Source: Halomonas sp.
GTDB lineage: Bacteria > Pseudomonadota > Gammaproteobacteria > Pseudomonadales > Halomonadaceae
NCBI RefSeq assembly: GCF_017983445.1
Contig: NZ_JAGOBJ010000005.1
Coordinates: 124,001 to 188,000, forward strand
DNA length: 64,000 nt
Direction of reading: 5' to 3'
The notes beneath the pieces were generated by a model. That model did no database searches. It saw only the letters and a list, made by a program, of their open reading frames with translations, and was not told where the DNA came from. Shown here piece after piece: positions 48,186-57,066 of the stretch. Numbering within the stretch: position 1 is the stretch's first letter; every line of letters starts with the position of its first letter. The position numbers and the translations under genes are program-made.

Positions 48186-48698
48186 TTATAGCTTTAATTG
48201 ATCAAGGCACGCTTCATACACCGCCAAATCCCTAGCAGAAAAGCAGCAGAACGTCACCGACTCAACGGTAGAGCCCTGTTTCAGCGCCTCGCTCACCGTT
48301 GAGACAGCAATCCTTGCAGCTTCTTCAATGGGATAACGGTATACGCCTGTGCTGATACTTGGAAATGCCACCGAGCGTGCACTGACTGATTCAGCCAATG
48401 CCAAGGAGCGCTCATAGCAAGATGCTAAAAGCTCAGCTTCACCGTTTGTTCCACCATGCCATACCGGGCCAACGGTATGAATCACGTAGCGTGCAGGTAA
48501 GCCAAAAGCCTCGGTTAGCTTGGCATCCCCCGTGGAGCAGCCACCCAGCGTTCGACATGCCTTAAGTAGCTCAGGCCCTGCCGCACGATGAATGGCGCCA
48601 TCCACGCCGCCGCCGCCCAGTAGCGAAGTATTGGCAGCGTTGACAATGGCATCAACATCAAGTGTGGTGATATCGGCTTGGATAGCGGTAATGTTCAT
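48186..48698 (-). CDS. Macrodomain O-acetyl-ADP-ribose deacetylase, YmdB-like
   Basis: 170 residues from the ATG at 48698, which has GGAGG eight bases upstream. The macrodomain signatures are [22 protein letters not shown] (ADP-ribose contacts, including Asn and Asp catalytic candidates) and [13 protein letters not shown]. It probably removes O-acetyl groups or ADP-ribose, and YmdB is also known to modulate RNase III. Downstream of the AraC-alkyltransferase gene by about 20 bases and probably co-transcribed. Confidence 0.93.
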   Translation of the reverse strand: MNITAIQADITTLDVDAIVNAANTSLLGGGGVDGAIHRAAGPELLKACRTLGGCSTGDAKLTEAFGLPARYVIHTVGPVWHGGTNGEAELLASCYERSLALAESVSARSVAFPSISTGVYRYPIEEAARIAVSTVSEALKQGSTVESVTFCCFSARDLAVYEACLDQLKL

Positions 48699-48720
48699 TA
48701 ACAACCTCCGTACTGGCGGT

Positions 48721-49584
48721 TTAGTCCGTGACTAAAGACTCGATTTCAGGTGCTTGGGGCGTTAGCTGCGCCAGCTCCCAGGCCTGCACCATCTGTTTTT
48801 TGGGTAAGCCCCAGCGGTAGCCGCCCAGCGCGCCGCTTTGTTGAATAACCCGATGGCAAGGAATCCACATGGCGATCGGGTTAGCCCCCACCGCATTGCC
48901 CACGGCTCTTGACGATTTGGGCATTCCTAATGCCTGAGCAATGTGCGTATAGCTTGCCAGTTGGCCTTCCGGAATAGTAAGTAAAGCTCGCCATACGGCC
49001 ACTTGAAAATTGGTGCCGGTCACGTGAAGCGATAAGGTACCTGGCTTCGCTTTAGGCGTTGCAAACAATGCTTCAACCACATACGCCGTCGCCGCAGGGC
49101 GATGATGGAGCGAGCTTCGCGGCCACTCCTTGGCAAGCCGCGCCAGCAGCTCATCGGCGCTTGTGGCATCCACAAAGCCCATCCGGCAAATGCCACGCGG
49201 GGTAACCGCTACCAGCACGCTACCCAGAGGCGTTGCATGTACGCCGTACTCGATACAAATACCCTCCCCCTGGCGCTTATGCTCACCCGGGGTAACCGCT
49301 TCCAGCTGCACAAAGTGATCGTAAAGTCGTGAGCCCCCGCTTAGCCCAAGCTCGTGAGCTACCTCAAGTAACGCACGCGGCTCTTTTAAAAGCTGCTTGC
49401 CTCGTTCCAAGGTTAACGCCTGTAAAAAACGCTTGGGCGAAATACCGGCATATCGGCAAAACAGACGCTGAAAATGGTAGGCACTTAAATGGACATGGGC
49501 GGCAACCTCCTCCAGGCTGGGCTGCCATACGGCCCGCTCCACCATATAGGCCATCGCCTTTTCGATACGCGCGTAATCATCCAT
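48721..49584 (-). CDS. AraC helix-turn-helix fused to O6-alkylguanine-DNA alkyltransferase
   Basis: 287 residues. An AraC-type double helix-turn-helix comes first (about 8-105), then a ribonuclease-like linker and the alkyltransferase domain with the acceptor Cys243 in IPCHRVIQ. Compared with Ada, the N-terminal zinc domain that senses methyl-phosphotriesters is absent: the protein starts directly with the DNA-binding part. It can repair O6-methylguanine and may regulate its own locus, but cannot be triggered by the Ada Cys38 switch. Confidence 0.92.
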   Translation of the reverse strand: MDDYARIEKAMAYMVERAVWQPSLEEVAAHVHLSAYHFQRLFCRYAGISPKRFLQALTLERGKQLLKEPRALLEVAHELGLSGGSRLYDHFVQLEAVTPGEHKRQGEGICIEYGVHATPLGSVLVAVTPRGICRMGFVDATSADELLARLAKEWPRSSLHHRPAATAYVVEALFATPKAKPGTLSLHVTGTNFQVAVWRALLTIPEGQLASYTHIAQALGMPKSSRAVGNAVGANPIAMWIPCHRVIQQSGALGGYRWGLPKKQMVQAWELAQLTPQAPEIESLVTD

Positions 49585-49745
49585 CGTCGGCTCCTTTGCC
49601 TAATACCTCAGCACAGCTTTCCAAGTGCCTTATAGCGTAAGCGCTTCATGCCCGCTTGCCGACCCGAATCTTGCGCATATCAATTTTATACAATACGCCG
49701 TCCTCACGTTATCACACACTTCTCTTACTTTTTTGGAGGATCATC

Positions 49746-50339
49746 ATGAGCGCTTCACTATTACTACCCATGTCAGCCTTTGCCCTTGCAGCGTCTATTT
49801 CCCCTGGCCCGGTGAATTTGGTATGCCTAAGTAGCGGTACTCACTACCCTATCGCTAAAGGGTTAATCTTTGTGACCGGTGCCACGCTGGGCTTTATAGC
49901 GTTGTTCATAGGCGTTGGTGCTGGGCTTTACTCTTTGCTTACCACTGTGCCTTTACTTGAAGTACTACTCCGATGGGCAGGGATAGCATTTTTGCTTTAT
50001 CTAAGTATTAAGTTAGCAATGGATGACGGCACGCTGCCTGAGCAAGCAACTCCCAAACCGCCTGGTTTTATGACGGGCGCGCTTATGCAGTGGCTCAATC
50101 CTAAGGCGTGGATTGCCTCTGCCTCAGGTATTGGCGCTTATACAAGTGGTAATGACCTGACACAAATTGCCATGTTCGCCGCGCTGTACCTACCCATTTG
50201 TTGGCTATCGCTAGCAAGCTGGGTTTACGCGGGCGCTTTTTTAAAGCGCTATATTCAAACGCCCAGGCTACTAATCACCATTAACCGGCTGCTCGCAGTG
50301 TTATTAGCCGTAAGCTGCCTATATTTATTATTCACTTAG
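49746..50339 (+). CDS. LysE-family exporter
   Basis: 197 residues from the ATG at 49746 (GGAGG just upstream); the frame extends back to 49656 without support. Six membrane segments; LysE pattern SISPGPVNLVCLSSGTHY and LNPKAWIASASGIGAY. An amino-acid or related exporter. It converges with an AraC regulator whose 3' end overlaps its own by 12 bases; AraC-LysE pairs are common, so that protein is the likely controller. Confidence 0.87.
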   Translation: MSASLLLPMSAFALAASISPGPVNLVCLSSGTHYPIAKGLIFVTGATLGFIALFIGVGAGLYSLLTTVPLLEVLLRWAGIAFLLYLSIKLAMDDGTLPEQATPKPPGFMTGALMQWLNPKAWIASASGIGAYTSGNDLTQIAMFAALYLPICWLSLASWVYAGAFLKRYIQTPRLLITINRLLAVLLAVSCLYLLFT

Positions 50340-51170
50340 CGATTGCCGATACTGGTTGGGAGTTGCTGCAACCAGCTGCTTAAAGGTTCTTTGGAAATGG
50401 GGCTGGTCGTTAAAGCCGACCTTTAAAGCGGTTTCAACGATGGGTTTGCCTCGTTTGAGTTCACGCTGGCCGAGCTGGATTCGCCGGTTTACCAGATATG
50501 CATGAGGCGTTAAACCAAAGTGTTGCTTAAACGTACGAATAAGATGCCCAGCGCTATACCCGGAGAAGTTGCAAAGATCCGCTAGAGTTAACTCTTTTGA
50601 TGCATGTGCATCCAGATACGCGGCTACTGCCAAAAGCTCATTTGGTGCTTTTTTTAGCGTTTGATGGGGCTCCCGAACAAGCCAATGAAATACTTCCAGC
50701 AAGTAGTCGACTACTGCCGCTTGCTTCTCAAGCGGGCTACATTGGTTATCCAACAAGCACTCGGCCATTGACCGATAGCCGTTATAAAACTCTGTCTGGG
50801 ATATTACTGCCGTTGCGATATCTTCCCAGCGTGGTGAAGCCAACAGCCCTGTCCGATAACGTAAGTCAGTGAGCCAGTTGGTATCGACATAAAGCATCAG
50901 GTAAGCCCAAGGCTCATTCTCAATGGGATTACAGGCATGCACCCAATCAGGATTCATTAACACCAAATCGCCCGCGCTAATTTCATAAGACGAATCGCGG
51001 TAACGAAACGTGCTTTTACCAGTGGTGACTGCTCCAAATGACCAATAAGTATGGCTATGCGGCGCATAACATACCTGGCGTGCATCACTGATTTTGCGAA
51101 GCTCAATATATGGCATCCGTGGGTCGCGCCAAAAAACAGGAGCCGCTAAAGGAGAAGAGCGTGGGGGCAT
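50328..51170 (-). CDS. AraC-family regulator beside LysE
   Basis: 280 residues. An N-terminal cupin-like sensor (YAPHSHTYWSFGAVTTGK, the usual arabinose-binding-like fold) is followed by the C-terminal double helix-turn-helix (LADLCNFSGYSAGHLIRTFKQ, then LKVGFNDQPHFQRTFK). It overlaps the end of the LysE gene on the opposite strand by 12 bases and probably controls it in response to an amino acid. The inducer is not known. Confidence 0.88.
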   Translation of the reverse strand: MPPRSSPLAAPVFWRDPRMPYIELRKISDARQVCYAPHSHTYWSFGAVTTGKSTFRYRDSSYEISAGDLVLMNPDWVHACNPIENEPWAYLMLYVDTNWLTDLRYRTGLLASPRWEDIATAVISQTEFYNGYRSMAECLLDNQCSPLEKQAAVVDYLLEVFHWLVREPHQTLKKAPNELLAVAAYLDAHASKELTLADLCNFSGYSAGHLIRTFKQHFGLTPHAYLVNRRIQLGQRELKRGKPIVETALKVGFNDQPHFQRTFKQLVAATPNQYRQSLSE

Positions 51171-51338
51171 AGGTTATATCCAAGCTGATAAAAGTAATGA
51201 TGAATCACCAAAATGGCTACTAGCCCCTAGATATCATCTACTTCGTCACTCGTGCTAGACAATAACATGCCAGCGGCCCAGTATGGACAGCCACATTGAT
51301 ACGGATATTGAAAAACGCCATTCAGTCAGGAGGACATC

Positions 51339-52154
51339 ATGGCCAACCGAACACCTGTGCATGATCATCGAGATGCGATTACCCTATTTGCCCGGATGGG
51401 TTACGCGGCTCGTGGCGTTGTCTATCTGCTGGTCGGCGGCCTTGCTGCACTTGCCGCGCTGGGCGAAGGAGGCCAGACCGAGGGCAGCCGTGGCGCCTTG
51501 GAAAGCGTGCTAACCGCCCCTTTCGGTAAGATCATGCTAGCGATTATTGCGCTAGGCCTAATTGGCTACGCGATGTGGCGCACCATTCAGGCGGTCAAAG
51601 ATGCTGATCATCATGGCACTGATGCGAAAGGGCTCGCCATCCGGGCAGGCTTAATGGTCAGTGCCGTCACTCATAGTCTGCTCGCCTTCTACGCCGCCAG
51701 CCTGATCTTTCGACTAGGTGGCTCTTCTGGTGATTCGGGTGGCTCTGAGGGTATCGTTAGCTGGCTGTTTCGACAGCCTTTTGGACGCTGGCTGGTAGGT
51801 GCGGTGGGCCTGGTGATTATTGGTGCGGGTATAGCGCATGGCCTCAAGGGCTTAAAAGCCAAATTCGATAAAAACTTCGATATGTCGCCGCAAACCCAAC
51901 GCTGGGCTTATCCGGTTTGTCGTTTTGGTCTGGTCATTCGTGGCCTGGTATTTATTATTGTCGGTAGTTTTTTCCTGATTGCCGCTTATCATGTTAACCC
52001 TAGCGAAGCAGGCGGCACTGCTGAAGTGTTTAGCACGCTGCGCAGCCAAGCCTTTGGCCAATGGTTACTCGCTTTTGTTGCCGTTGGATTATTCGCATTT
52101 GGCGCTTACAGCGTATTAGCGGCTATTTATCGTCGTATTAACCCAGCGATGTAG
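51339..52154 (+). CDS. DUF1206 membrane protein
   Basis: 271 residues with six membrane segments arranged as three internal repeats (LFARMGYAARGVVYLLVG, AIRAGLMVSAVTHSLLAFY and PVCRFGLVIRGLVFIIVG are the starts), the hallmark of DUF1206. AGGAGG lies directly upstream of the ATG. The function is unknown. The downstream YqaA-like gene starts ten bases later, so the two are probably an operon. Confidence 0.9.
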   Translation: MANRTPVHDHRDAITLFARMGYAARGVVYLLVGGLAALAALGEGGQTEGSRGALESVLTAPFGKIMLAIIALGLIGYAMWRTIQAVKDADHHGTDAKGLAIRAGLMVSAVTHSLLAFYAASLIFRLGGSSGDSGGSEGIVSWLFRQPFGRWLVGAVGLVIIGAGIAHGLKGLKAKFDKNFDMSPQTQRWAYPVCRFGLVIRGLVFIIVGSFFLIAAYHVNPSEAGGTAEVFSTLRSQAFGQWLLAFVAVGLFAFGAYSVLAAIYRRINPAM

Positions 52155-52164
52155 ACCTCATTTC

Positions 52165-52767
52165 ATGATCAGTATCTCAAAAAGCACTAAAGCGTGGTTC
52201 GAGCGCATTAACGGCTCAAAGAATATGCTGTGGTTATTGGGCGTACTTTCTTTTCTTGAAACCATTATTCTGCCCATTCCCATCGAGCTAATCCTTATCC
52301 CGCTAATGGCGTCTAACAGACAGCGTATTTGGCTGCTGGCGACTATTACCACGGCGGGCTGCCTTCTCGCCTCGCTGGTGGGGTATGGCGTAGGCATGCT
52401 GCTATTTCAGTCGATAGGCAACTGGTTTATCGAATTTATGGGCATGCAGGAGAGCTATCAACACTTCCAAACGTTTTTCAATCAGTACGGCTTTGCAGCC
52501 ATTTTAGCCATCGGCATTTTGCCGATTCCCTTTCAGGTGGCCATGATTACTGCGGGGCTTTCAGGCTACCCTATCCTGCTATTCGTACTGGCGACCTTCA
52601 TTGCCCGCGGTCTTCGCTACTATGGGCTAGCCTGGCTGGTTTATCGCTTTGGTCATCGCGTGCTGGTGCTTTGGAAGCGCCATGCGTTGTTAACCAGTCT
52701 GGTAGGCGGTGTGATAGTACTGTTGATGGTACTGGGGTTGCAGGCACTAAACAGCCTTGTGATGTAA
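52165..52767 (+). CDS. YqaA/VTT-type membrane protein
   Basis: 200 residues, four to five membrane segments, with a VTT-like core: FLETIILPIPIELILIPL, the Gly-rich LVGYGVGMLLF and GILPIPFQVAMITAGLSG. Related to DedA/YqaA proteins that handle membrane lipids. It has no strong ribosome site; being ten bases after the DUF1206 gene, it may rely on reinitiation. Confidence 0.85.
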   Translation: MISISKSTKAWFERINGSKNMLWLLGVLSFLETIILPIPIELILIPLMASNRQRIWLLATITTAGCLLASLVGYGVGMLLFQSIGNWFIEFMGMQESYQHFQTFFNQYGFAAILAIGILPIPFQVAMITAGLSGYPILLFVLATFIARGLRYYGLAWLVYRFGHRVLVLWKRHALLTSLVGGVIVLLMVLGLQALNSLVM

Positions 52768-52804
52768 ACAGGTAGAATATGGGAGGTTAAAGAAACGGCA
52801 TATG

Positions 52805-53122
52805 CTATATGCCGTAATCCCGTTCGATCTTGGCAATTCTCGTTTTAAAATGCTGATACCACTGCTGATGCCCCAGCCGCTGCGCTTCTTTATGCTCGGC
52901 ATGGGCCTTCCACGCTCTGATCGATTCCAAATTCGCCCAATAGGAAACGGTAACTCCCACCTCATTGCGCGCCGATTCAATCCCTAAAAATCCCGGCTGC
53001 TCAGCGGCCAGTGCCACCATGCGCCCCGCCATCTCTTCATAACCATCATCGATATCCGTACGCACGGAGGTAAAAATCACCGCGTAGTAAGGCGGTTCAG
53101 GGGTGTTAGCGATAAGGGACAT
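52805..53122 (-). CDS. ABM-domain monooxygenase-like protein
   Basis: 105 residues, one antibiotic-biosynthesis-monooxygenase (ABM) ferredoxin-like fold: YYAVIFTSVRTD, then PGFLGIESARNEVGVTVSYWANLESIRAWKAHAEHK. The family includes quinone-forming and heme-degrading enzymes and many of unknown role. It is a single gene, convergent with the YqaA-like gene. Confidence 0.85.
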   Translation of the reverse strand: MSLIANTPEPPYYAVIFTSVRTDIDDGYEEMAGRMVALAAEQPGFLGIESARNEVGVTVSYWANLESIRAWKAHAEHKEAQRLGHQQWYQHFKTRIAKIERDYGI

Positions 53123-53220
53123 GGAAGTTCTCTTGAGCTGAAAGCTAATGTGATAAGCATATCGTATGTGGATTGGCGAACCCTATACTAATAATCGGTT
53201 TTCACTTATCAAATCAATGG

Positions 53221-53247
53221 TGTCCGATATTGTCCGTTTCGTGACCG
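53221..53247. promoter_or_regulatory. Direct repeats TGTCCG, possible AraC-type operator
   Basis: TGTCCG at 53221, TGTCCG at 53231 and TGACCG at 53242: three hexamers at one-helix-turn spacing, about 70-95 bases before the cysteine hydrolase gene. AraC-family proteins bind such direct half-sites, and one is encoded right after that gene. Confidence 0.4.
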
Positions 53248-53317
53248 TTTAGTGCGTCGTTAGCGTTATCCGAATCCTCTACGCTATAGCCTCACTTCCA
53301 TGCAGTTGAGGCTTACC

Positions 53318-53884
53318 ATGTCAGTACCAACCACCGCACTACTTATGATCGACGTGCAATCTTCCTTTCCCGCCCGTGATTATTGGGTAGAATCGCTTGC
53401 TGAGATGTGGCGTCCGAAACAGCGCGCCCTGTTAAACGCGGCCAAGGCAAATCAGATTCCCGTTGTGCGGATACTGCATGAAGAGCCTGACAGCCAAGGA
53501 GCGTTTGACCCGGCAAATGGCTTGGTTTGTCCGCTTGAGAATTTTAACGATGATGTGGCGGTTACGTTTACAAAGCGTGTCCATAACGCCTTCAGCGATA
53601 CGTCACTTGAGCGTTGGCTGCACGAGCGCGGAATTACCCATATCGTGGTTAGCGGTATTCGCACCGAGCAATGCTGTGAGACGACGGCACGGATTGGGTC
53701 AGACCTGGGCTTTAGCGTCGATTTCGTCAGCGATGCAACACTAACCTTTCCCATGACGCGTCAGGGCATCACCTGGTCGGCGGAAGATATCAAGGCGCGC
53801 ACGGAGCTTGTACTTGATGGGCGCTTTGCGCGCATCATCAGCACCATGGATTTAATCAATGAGTGGCAAAACCTGCGTGAGTGA
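53318..53884 (+). CDS. Isochorismatase-like cysteine hydrolase
   Basis: 188 residues from the ATG at 53318 (GAGG upstream). Isochorismatase fold with the catalytic Asp12 in LMIDVQSSF, a Lys in the central VTFTKRVHNAF and the Cys nucleophile in IRTEQCCETTARIG. Such enzymes hydrolyse amides such as nicotinamide or N-carbamoyl compounds; the substrate here cannot be told. The next gene, an AraC-type regulator, overlaps its end, a common pairing. Confidence 0.88.
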   Translation: MSVPTTALLMIDVQSSFPARDYWVESLAEMWRPKQRALLNAAKANQIPVVRILHEEPDSQGAFDPANGLVCPLENFNDDVAVTFTKRVHNAFSDTSLERWLHERGITHIVVSGIRTEQCCETTARIGSDLGFSVDFVSDATLTFPMTRQGITWSAEDIKARTELVLDGRFARIISTMDLINEWQNLRE

Positions 53885-54845
53885 ACCGTTACGAATTGCA
53901 GTCTTGATGATGCCAGGGCAAGTGCCGCTCGATTTGATTGTCCCGCTCCAGGTATTACAATGCGCAAACCGCTTGGCTATCGAGATTGACATACGCTATA
54001 TCGGCCCGCAGGACGCCTTGCAATGGCTCGGGCCGCTATCGCTTAGCGGCATAGATCCTCTACCCGATCAGCTACCCCATCAGCATTTGCTGCTGATTCC
54101 AGGGCAGTATCGCAACAGTATTGAGCCATTGGCACAGCAAACGTGCGTCAACTGGCTCAAGGCAAATGCCCAGTATGCCGATACGCTGATGACGGTATGT
54201 TCAGGCACCCTGCTGCTTGCTGAAACAGGCTTGCTGAATGGGCGGCGCTGCACCACACATCACACGCTACTTGATCAGCTACGCGCCAAAGCGCCCCTGG
54301 CAAAAGTGCAGCGCGACTGCATCTTTATCGAAGATGGGCACTATTTAACCAGTGCGGGTATCTCGACCGGCGTTGATACCATGCTGTACTGGCTTACCCG
54401 CACAGGCGGCCATCAGCTGGCCTTGAGCGTTGCCCGGGAGATGGTGCTTTACCTTCGCCGCAGCGGGCAGGAACCCCAGCTAGGCGCCTGGCTTGAAGGG
54501 CGCAACCACGTGGATGAGCGAATCCACCGGGTGCAAGACATCCTTTGCGCTGCACCTTCACACGCTTGGCGTATGGAAACGCTAGCTACACTGGCCGCCA
54601 TGAGCGAACGCCATTTTCGACGACGGTTTAAACACATCACTGGCATGCTGGTAGGCGATTATATTGTAGGTCTGCGACTCCAGCGCGCCAAAGCGTTAAT
54701 GACCGAAACCAATTGGACACTCGCGCGCATTGCCGTTGAATCGGGGTTTGGTGACGAGCGCCAGCTGCGCAGAACCTGGTCTCGACAGGAGAGTATGTCA
54801 CCAAGCGTATGGCGCCGTTCCCAGCGGTCATACCAGTTTGATTGA
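53859..54845 (+). CDS. GlxA-family AraC regulator with DJ-1/PfpI domain
   Basis: 328 residues from the ATG at 53859; a GTG at 53877 is an equally good start. An N-terminal DJ-1/PfpI-like domain (RIAVLMMPGQVPLDLIVP, then LMTVCSGTLLLAETGLL) is followed by an AraC double helix-turn-helix (about 225-325). Cys near residue 115 sits at the DJ-1 elbow. It overlaps the cysteine hydrolase gene by 26 bases and very probably regulates it, perhaps through the TGTCCG repeats upstream. Confidence 0.9.
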   Translation: MSGKTCVSEPLRIAVLMMPGQVPLDLIVPLQVLQCANRLAIEIDIRYIGPQDALQWLGPLSLSGIDPLPDQLPHQHLLLIPGQYRNSIEPLAQQTCVNWLKANAQYADTLMTVCSGTLLLAETGLLNGRRCTTHHTLLDQLRAKAPLAKVQRDCIFIEDGHYLTSAGISTGVDTMLYWLTRTGGHQLALSVAREMVLYLRRSGQEPQLGAWLEGRNHVDERIHRVQDILCAAPSHAWRMETLATLAAMSERHFRRRFKHITGMLVGDYIVGLRLQRAKALMTETNWTLARIAVESGFGDERQLRRTWSRQESMSPSVWRRSQRSYQFD

Positions 54846-54856
54846 ATGCATAAACA

Positions 54857-54879
54857 GCGCCACCCAATAAGGGCGGCGC
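54857..54879. terminator. Candidate hairpin between AraC and MAPEG genes
   Basis: GCGCC, one mismatch, CCC, then a five-base loop and the complementary GGG...GGCGC. It lies between convergent genes but has no clear T-run on either side, so termination is uncertain. Confidence 0.35.
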
Positions 54880-54892
54880 GCACCGTTAAGTA

Positions 54893-55315
54893 TTAGAAAA
54901 GCGCAATGAGGATTTGAATGCACATAATGATCATGCATAAGATCCCCACGCCGTAGGAAATCGTACGCCAGGGCTGAAGCGCGTTCAGATAGCACAACGT
55001 GTGGCAGTAGCGTGAAGCGGTAAATAGCATAAAAAGCCACATGGCAAGCCCTGAAGAAGCCCCTACCAGAACGTAAGCGACGCCTAGCCCCAGAAAAATG
55101 GGAATATTCTCAAGATCATTCGACCAGGCTTTGCTGGCCTTTTGTACCTGCGGTAACTCCTCTTGCGCAGGCACCTTGCCTGCCAGCGCCGCATCTTCAG
55201 GCGTTTTAAAGGTCATCTTCGTGAAGCGATGAAAACCCTGATATAAAGACGTAGCAAACATCTTCGCAAACAGCAGCACCGTCGCCAGCGCATACCAATA
55301 AACGGCCTCATCCAT
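54893..55315 (-). CDS. MAPEG-family membrane protein
   Basis: 140 residues from the ATG at 55315, which has GGAGG just upstream. Four membrane segments; the MAPEG pattern shows in FHRFTKMTFKTPEDAALAGK, SNDLENIPIFLGLGVAYV and SRYCHTLCYLNALQPWRTISY. Members are membrane-bound eicosanoid/glutathione enzymes in eukaryotes; the bacterial ones are mostly uncharacterised. Confidence 0.88.
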   Translation of the reverse strand: MDEAVYWYALATVLLFAKMFATSLYQGFHRFTKMTFKTPEDAALAGKVPAQEELPQVQKASKAWSNDLENIPIFLGLGVAYVLVGASSGLAMWLFMLFTASRYCHTLCYLNALQPWRTISYGVGILCMIIMCIQILIALF

Positions 55316-55398
55316 AATGCCTCCAAGGTTCAATCCTGATTAACGCGTAATTGCGTATTAAGCGACTCGCTGCCCAAGCATAGCCACTTTCCCAGCCT

Positions 55399-56268
55399 AT
55401 GTGTTTGCGGTTTAATAAACGCCATCCGATGAAGCCCTTTCATCAACGACAACGGGGTGATGCCATGGCCCTATTTATATTGCCCAGCAACGCCGCCTGT
55501 TTGAATTTACAACAGCGCCTGCCTGACCCGCGCCTTCGCCCATGGGTACAATGCCTTTGGGCCATGGCCGGGCAAGGCAGCGTTGTTCCGCCTAGAACCG
55601 AAAAACTTTATCCTGATGCCGGTTCCAGCCTTACGATCAGACTTGCCAACTCCCAGCCGACCATCACGTTTTGCTTTAATAAAAGCACCCTGCTTGAAAC
55701 GTTTAATCCGGCAGAAACTCGCTTAAGCATTCGATTCAAGGCGGCAGGCGCCTACGCTCTATTGGGCCTCGAACCACAGCAGTTTTCAGATATCCATCAT
55801 TCACTAGGCATTGATGATAAACCGCCCTGGCTGGATAGCCTGATGCCGGTTGTCGAACGCCTGTACCAAGTTAATACAGTAGAAGGGCTTGCACTGTTAG
55901 AGGCTTGGCTGATGAGCCGGCTGGAATGCCAATCGCCCAGCAATAGCCGCACTCAAAACCTGGCTTACGAAATTAGCCGGCTGCAACTGCCTTTGCAGCA
56001 GCTAATGGCCAACCTGGGATTTACTCGGCGCACGCTGGAGCGCAAATTAAAGCAGGAAGTAGGCGTTTCACCCGGCCATTTAGTGGGCTATGCCCGGATG
56101 TATAATGCCCGCCAGCTGTTAACCACTAGCCACCTTCCCCTTGCGGAGATAGCCCTACAGTGCGGCTACTTCGACCAAGCGCATTTTTCCCACGCGTTTC
56201 ATAAATTCACCTATGAAACCCCAGCGGCTTATCGAAAGCGTAAATTGTCGCAAATTTACAAGGCGTAG
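55399..56268 (+). CDS. AraC-family regulator with DUF6597-type sensor
   Basis: Up to 289 residues; the start is uncertain, as later ATGs at about 55429 and 55465 are possible (the mature homology begins near MALFILPSN). The N-terminal sensor (PRTEKLYPDAGSSLTIRL) is of the DUF6597 type seen in many AraC proteins. The C-terminal helix-turn-helix (LMANLGFTRRTLERKLKQ, LQCGYFDQAHFSHAF) is complete. The carboxymuconolactone-decarboxylase-like gene starts 51 bases later and is the likely target. Confidence 0.86.
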   Translation: MCLRFNKRHPMKPFHQRQRGDAMALFILPSNAACLNLQQRLPDPRLRPWVQCLWAMAGQGSVVPPRTEKLYPDAGSSLTIRLANSQPTITFCFNKSTLLETFNPAETRLSIRFKAAGAYALLGLEPQQFSDIHHSLGIDDKPPWLDSLMPVVERLYQVNTVEGLALLEAWLMSRLECQSPSNSRTQNLAYEISRLQLPLQQLMANLGFTRRTLERKLKQEVGVSPGHLVGYARMYNARQLLTTSHLPLAEIALQCGYFDQAHFSHAFHKFTYETPAAYRKRKLSQIYKA

Positions 56269-56319
56269 AAGTCTTCCGGTTTTAAGCTCGTATTTCAACT
56301 TATTAACCGGAGCATATCC

Positions 56320-56772
56320 ATGCTGCAACGTCTATCACCTGAAGCCGTTTATAGTCTATGCCCTCGCCTGCCCAAACATCTTATTGCCTTGGGCAAGGTC
56401 GAGGCTGGTTCAGTCATAAATCAAACGATAATTCACTTGGTTCACCTACGCGTCTCACAAATCAATCACTGCTGTTACTGTCAGCATATGCACAGCCAAG
56501 AGGCGCGCGATGATGGCGAGCGCCAGGCGCGTCTGGATGTATTGCCCGCCTGGCGGGAAGCGCCCTGCTTTTCTGCTGAAGAGCGTGCAGCGCTTGCCTG
56601 GGCGGAAGCTCTTACCCTCATCAGCCAGGCAATGGTCAGCGATGACGATTATCAAAACGCCGTCACCGCGTTTGGCGAACAAGGCTTGATGGAACTCACC
56701 AGCGTTATTCTGGAGATCAACAGCTGGAACAGGATAGCGGTGAGCTTTCAGTTCACACCGGAGATAAGCTGA
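56320..56772 (+). CDS. AhpD/carboxymuconolactone-decarboxylase-like protein
   Basis: 150 residues, all helical. The CMD/AhpD redox motif appears as CCYCQHMH (CxxC plus His), followed by ERAALAWAEALTLISQ and a closing INSWNRIAVSFQF. Members act as alkylhydroperoxidases. It lies directly behind the DUF6597-AraC regulator and its last base is shared with the YrhK-like gene start. Confidence 0.88.
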   Translation: MLQRLSPEAVYSLCPRLPKHLIALGKVEAGSVINQTIIHLVHLRVSQINHCCYCQHMHSQEARDDGERQARLDVLPAWREAPCFSAEERAALAWAEALTLISQAMVSDDDYQNAVTAFGEQGLMELTSVILEINSWNRIAVSFQFTPEIS

Positions 56773-56960
56773 TGGTAATGACGCTGCGTCAACAGCTGCC
56801 TAACCTGCTGGGTATTGTCTCCAGCCTGTGCTTTTTCTTTGGCAGCTTTATGTTTCTGCCCACCTTTGCAGCCTACGCAACCTTCGGTGTCTGGTGCTTT
56901 GTGGTGGGGTCACTGATTATGTTTATTATCTATTTAATGAACATAAAAAGCGGGCAGTAA
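56772..56960 (+). CDS. YrhK-like small membrane protein
   Basis: 62 residues with two membrane segments (LGIVSSLCFFFGSFMFL and VWCFVVGSLIMFIIYLM), matching the YrhK domain. The ATG shares its A with the previous stop codon, with GGAG about eight bases upstream. The function is unknown; co-translation with an AhpD-like enzyme suggests membrane or peroxide stress. Confidence 0.8.
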   Translation: MVMTLRQQLPNLLGIVSSLCFFFGSFMFLPTFAAYATFGVWCFVVGSLIMFIIYLMNIKSGQ

Positions 56961-56973
56961 CCTCGCTCACCTA

Positions 56974-57001
56974 TAACGCGCCCAGCCAATAGGGCGCGTT
57001 A
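56974..57001 (+). terminator. Candidate terminator after the yrhK-like gene
   Basis: TAACGCGCCC pairs with GGGCGCGTTA across an eight-base loop (10-bp perfect stem). The tail CTTCTC is only weakly T-rich. Confidence 0.5.
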
Positions 57002-57066
57002 CTTCTCAAAGCCATCCCACTCGTTTACTATGCGCCACCCTCAATTCCCAAGCTACCCAGGCCGCC

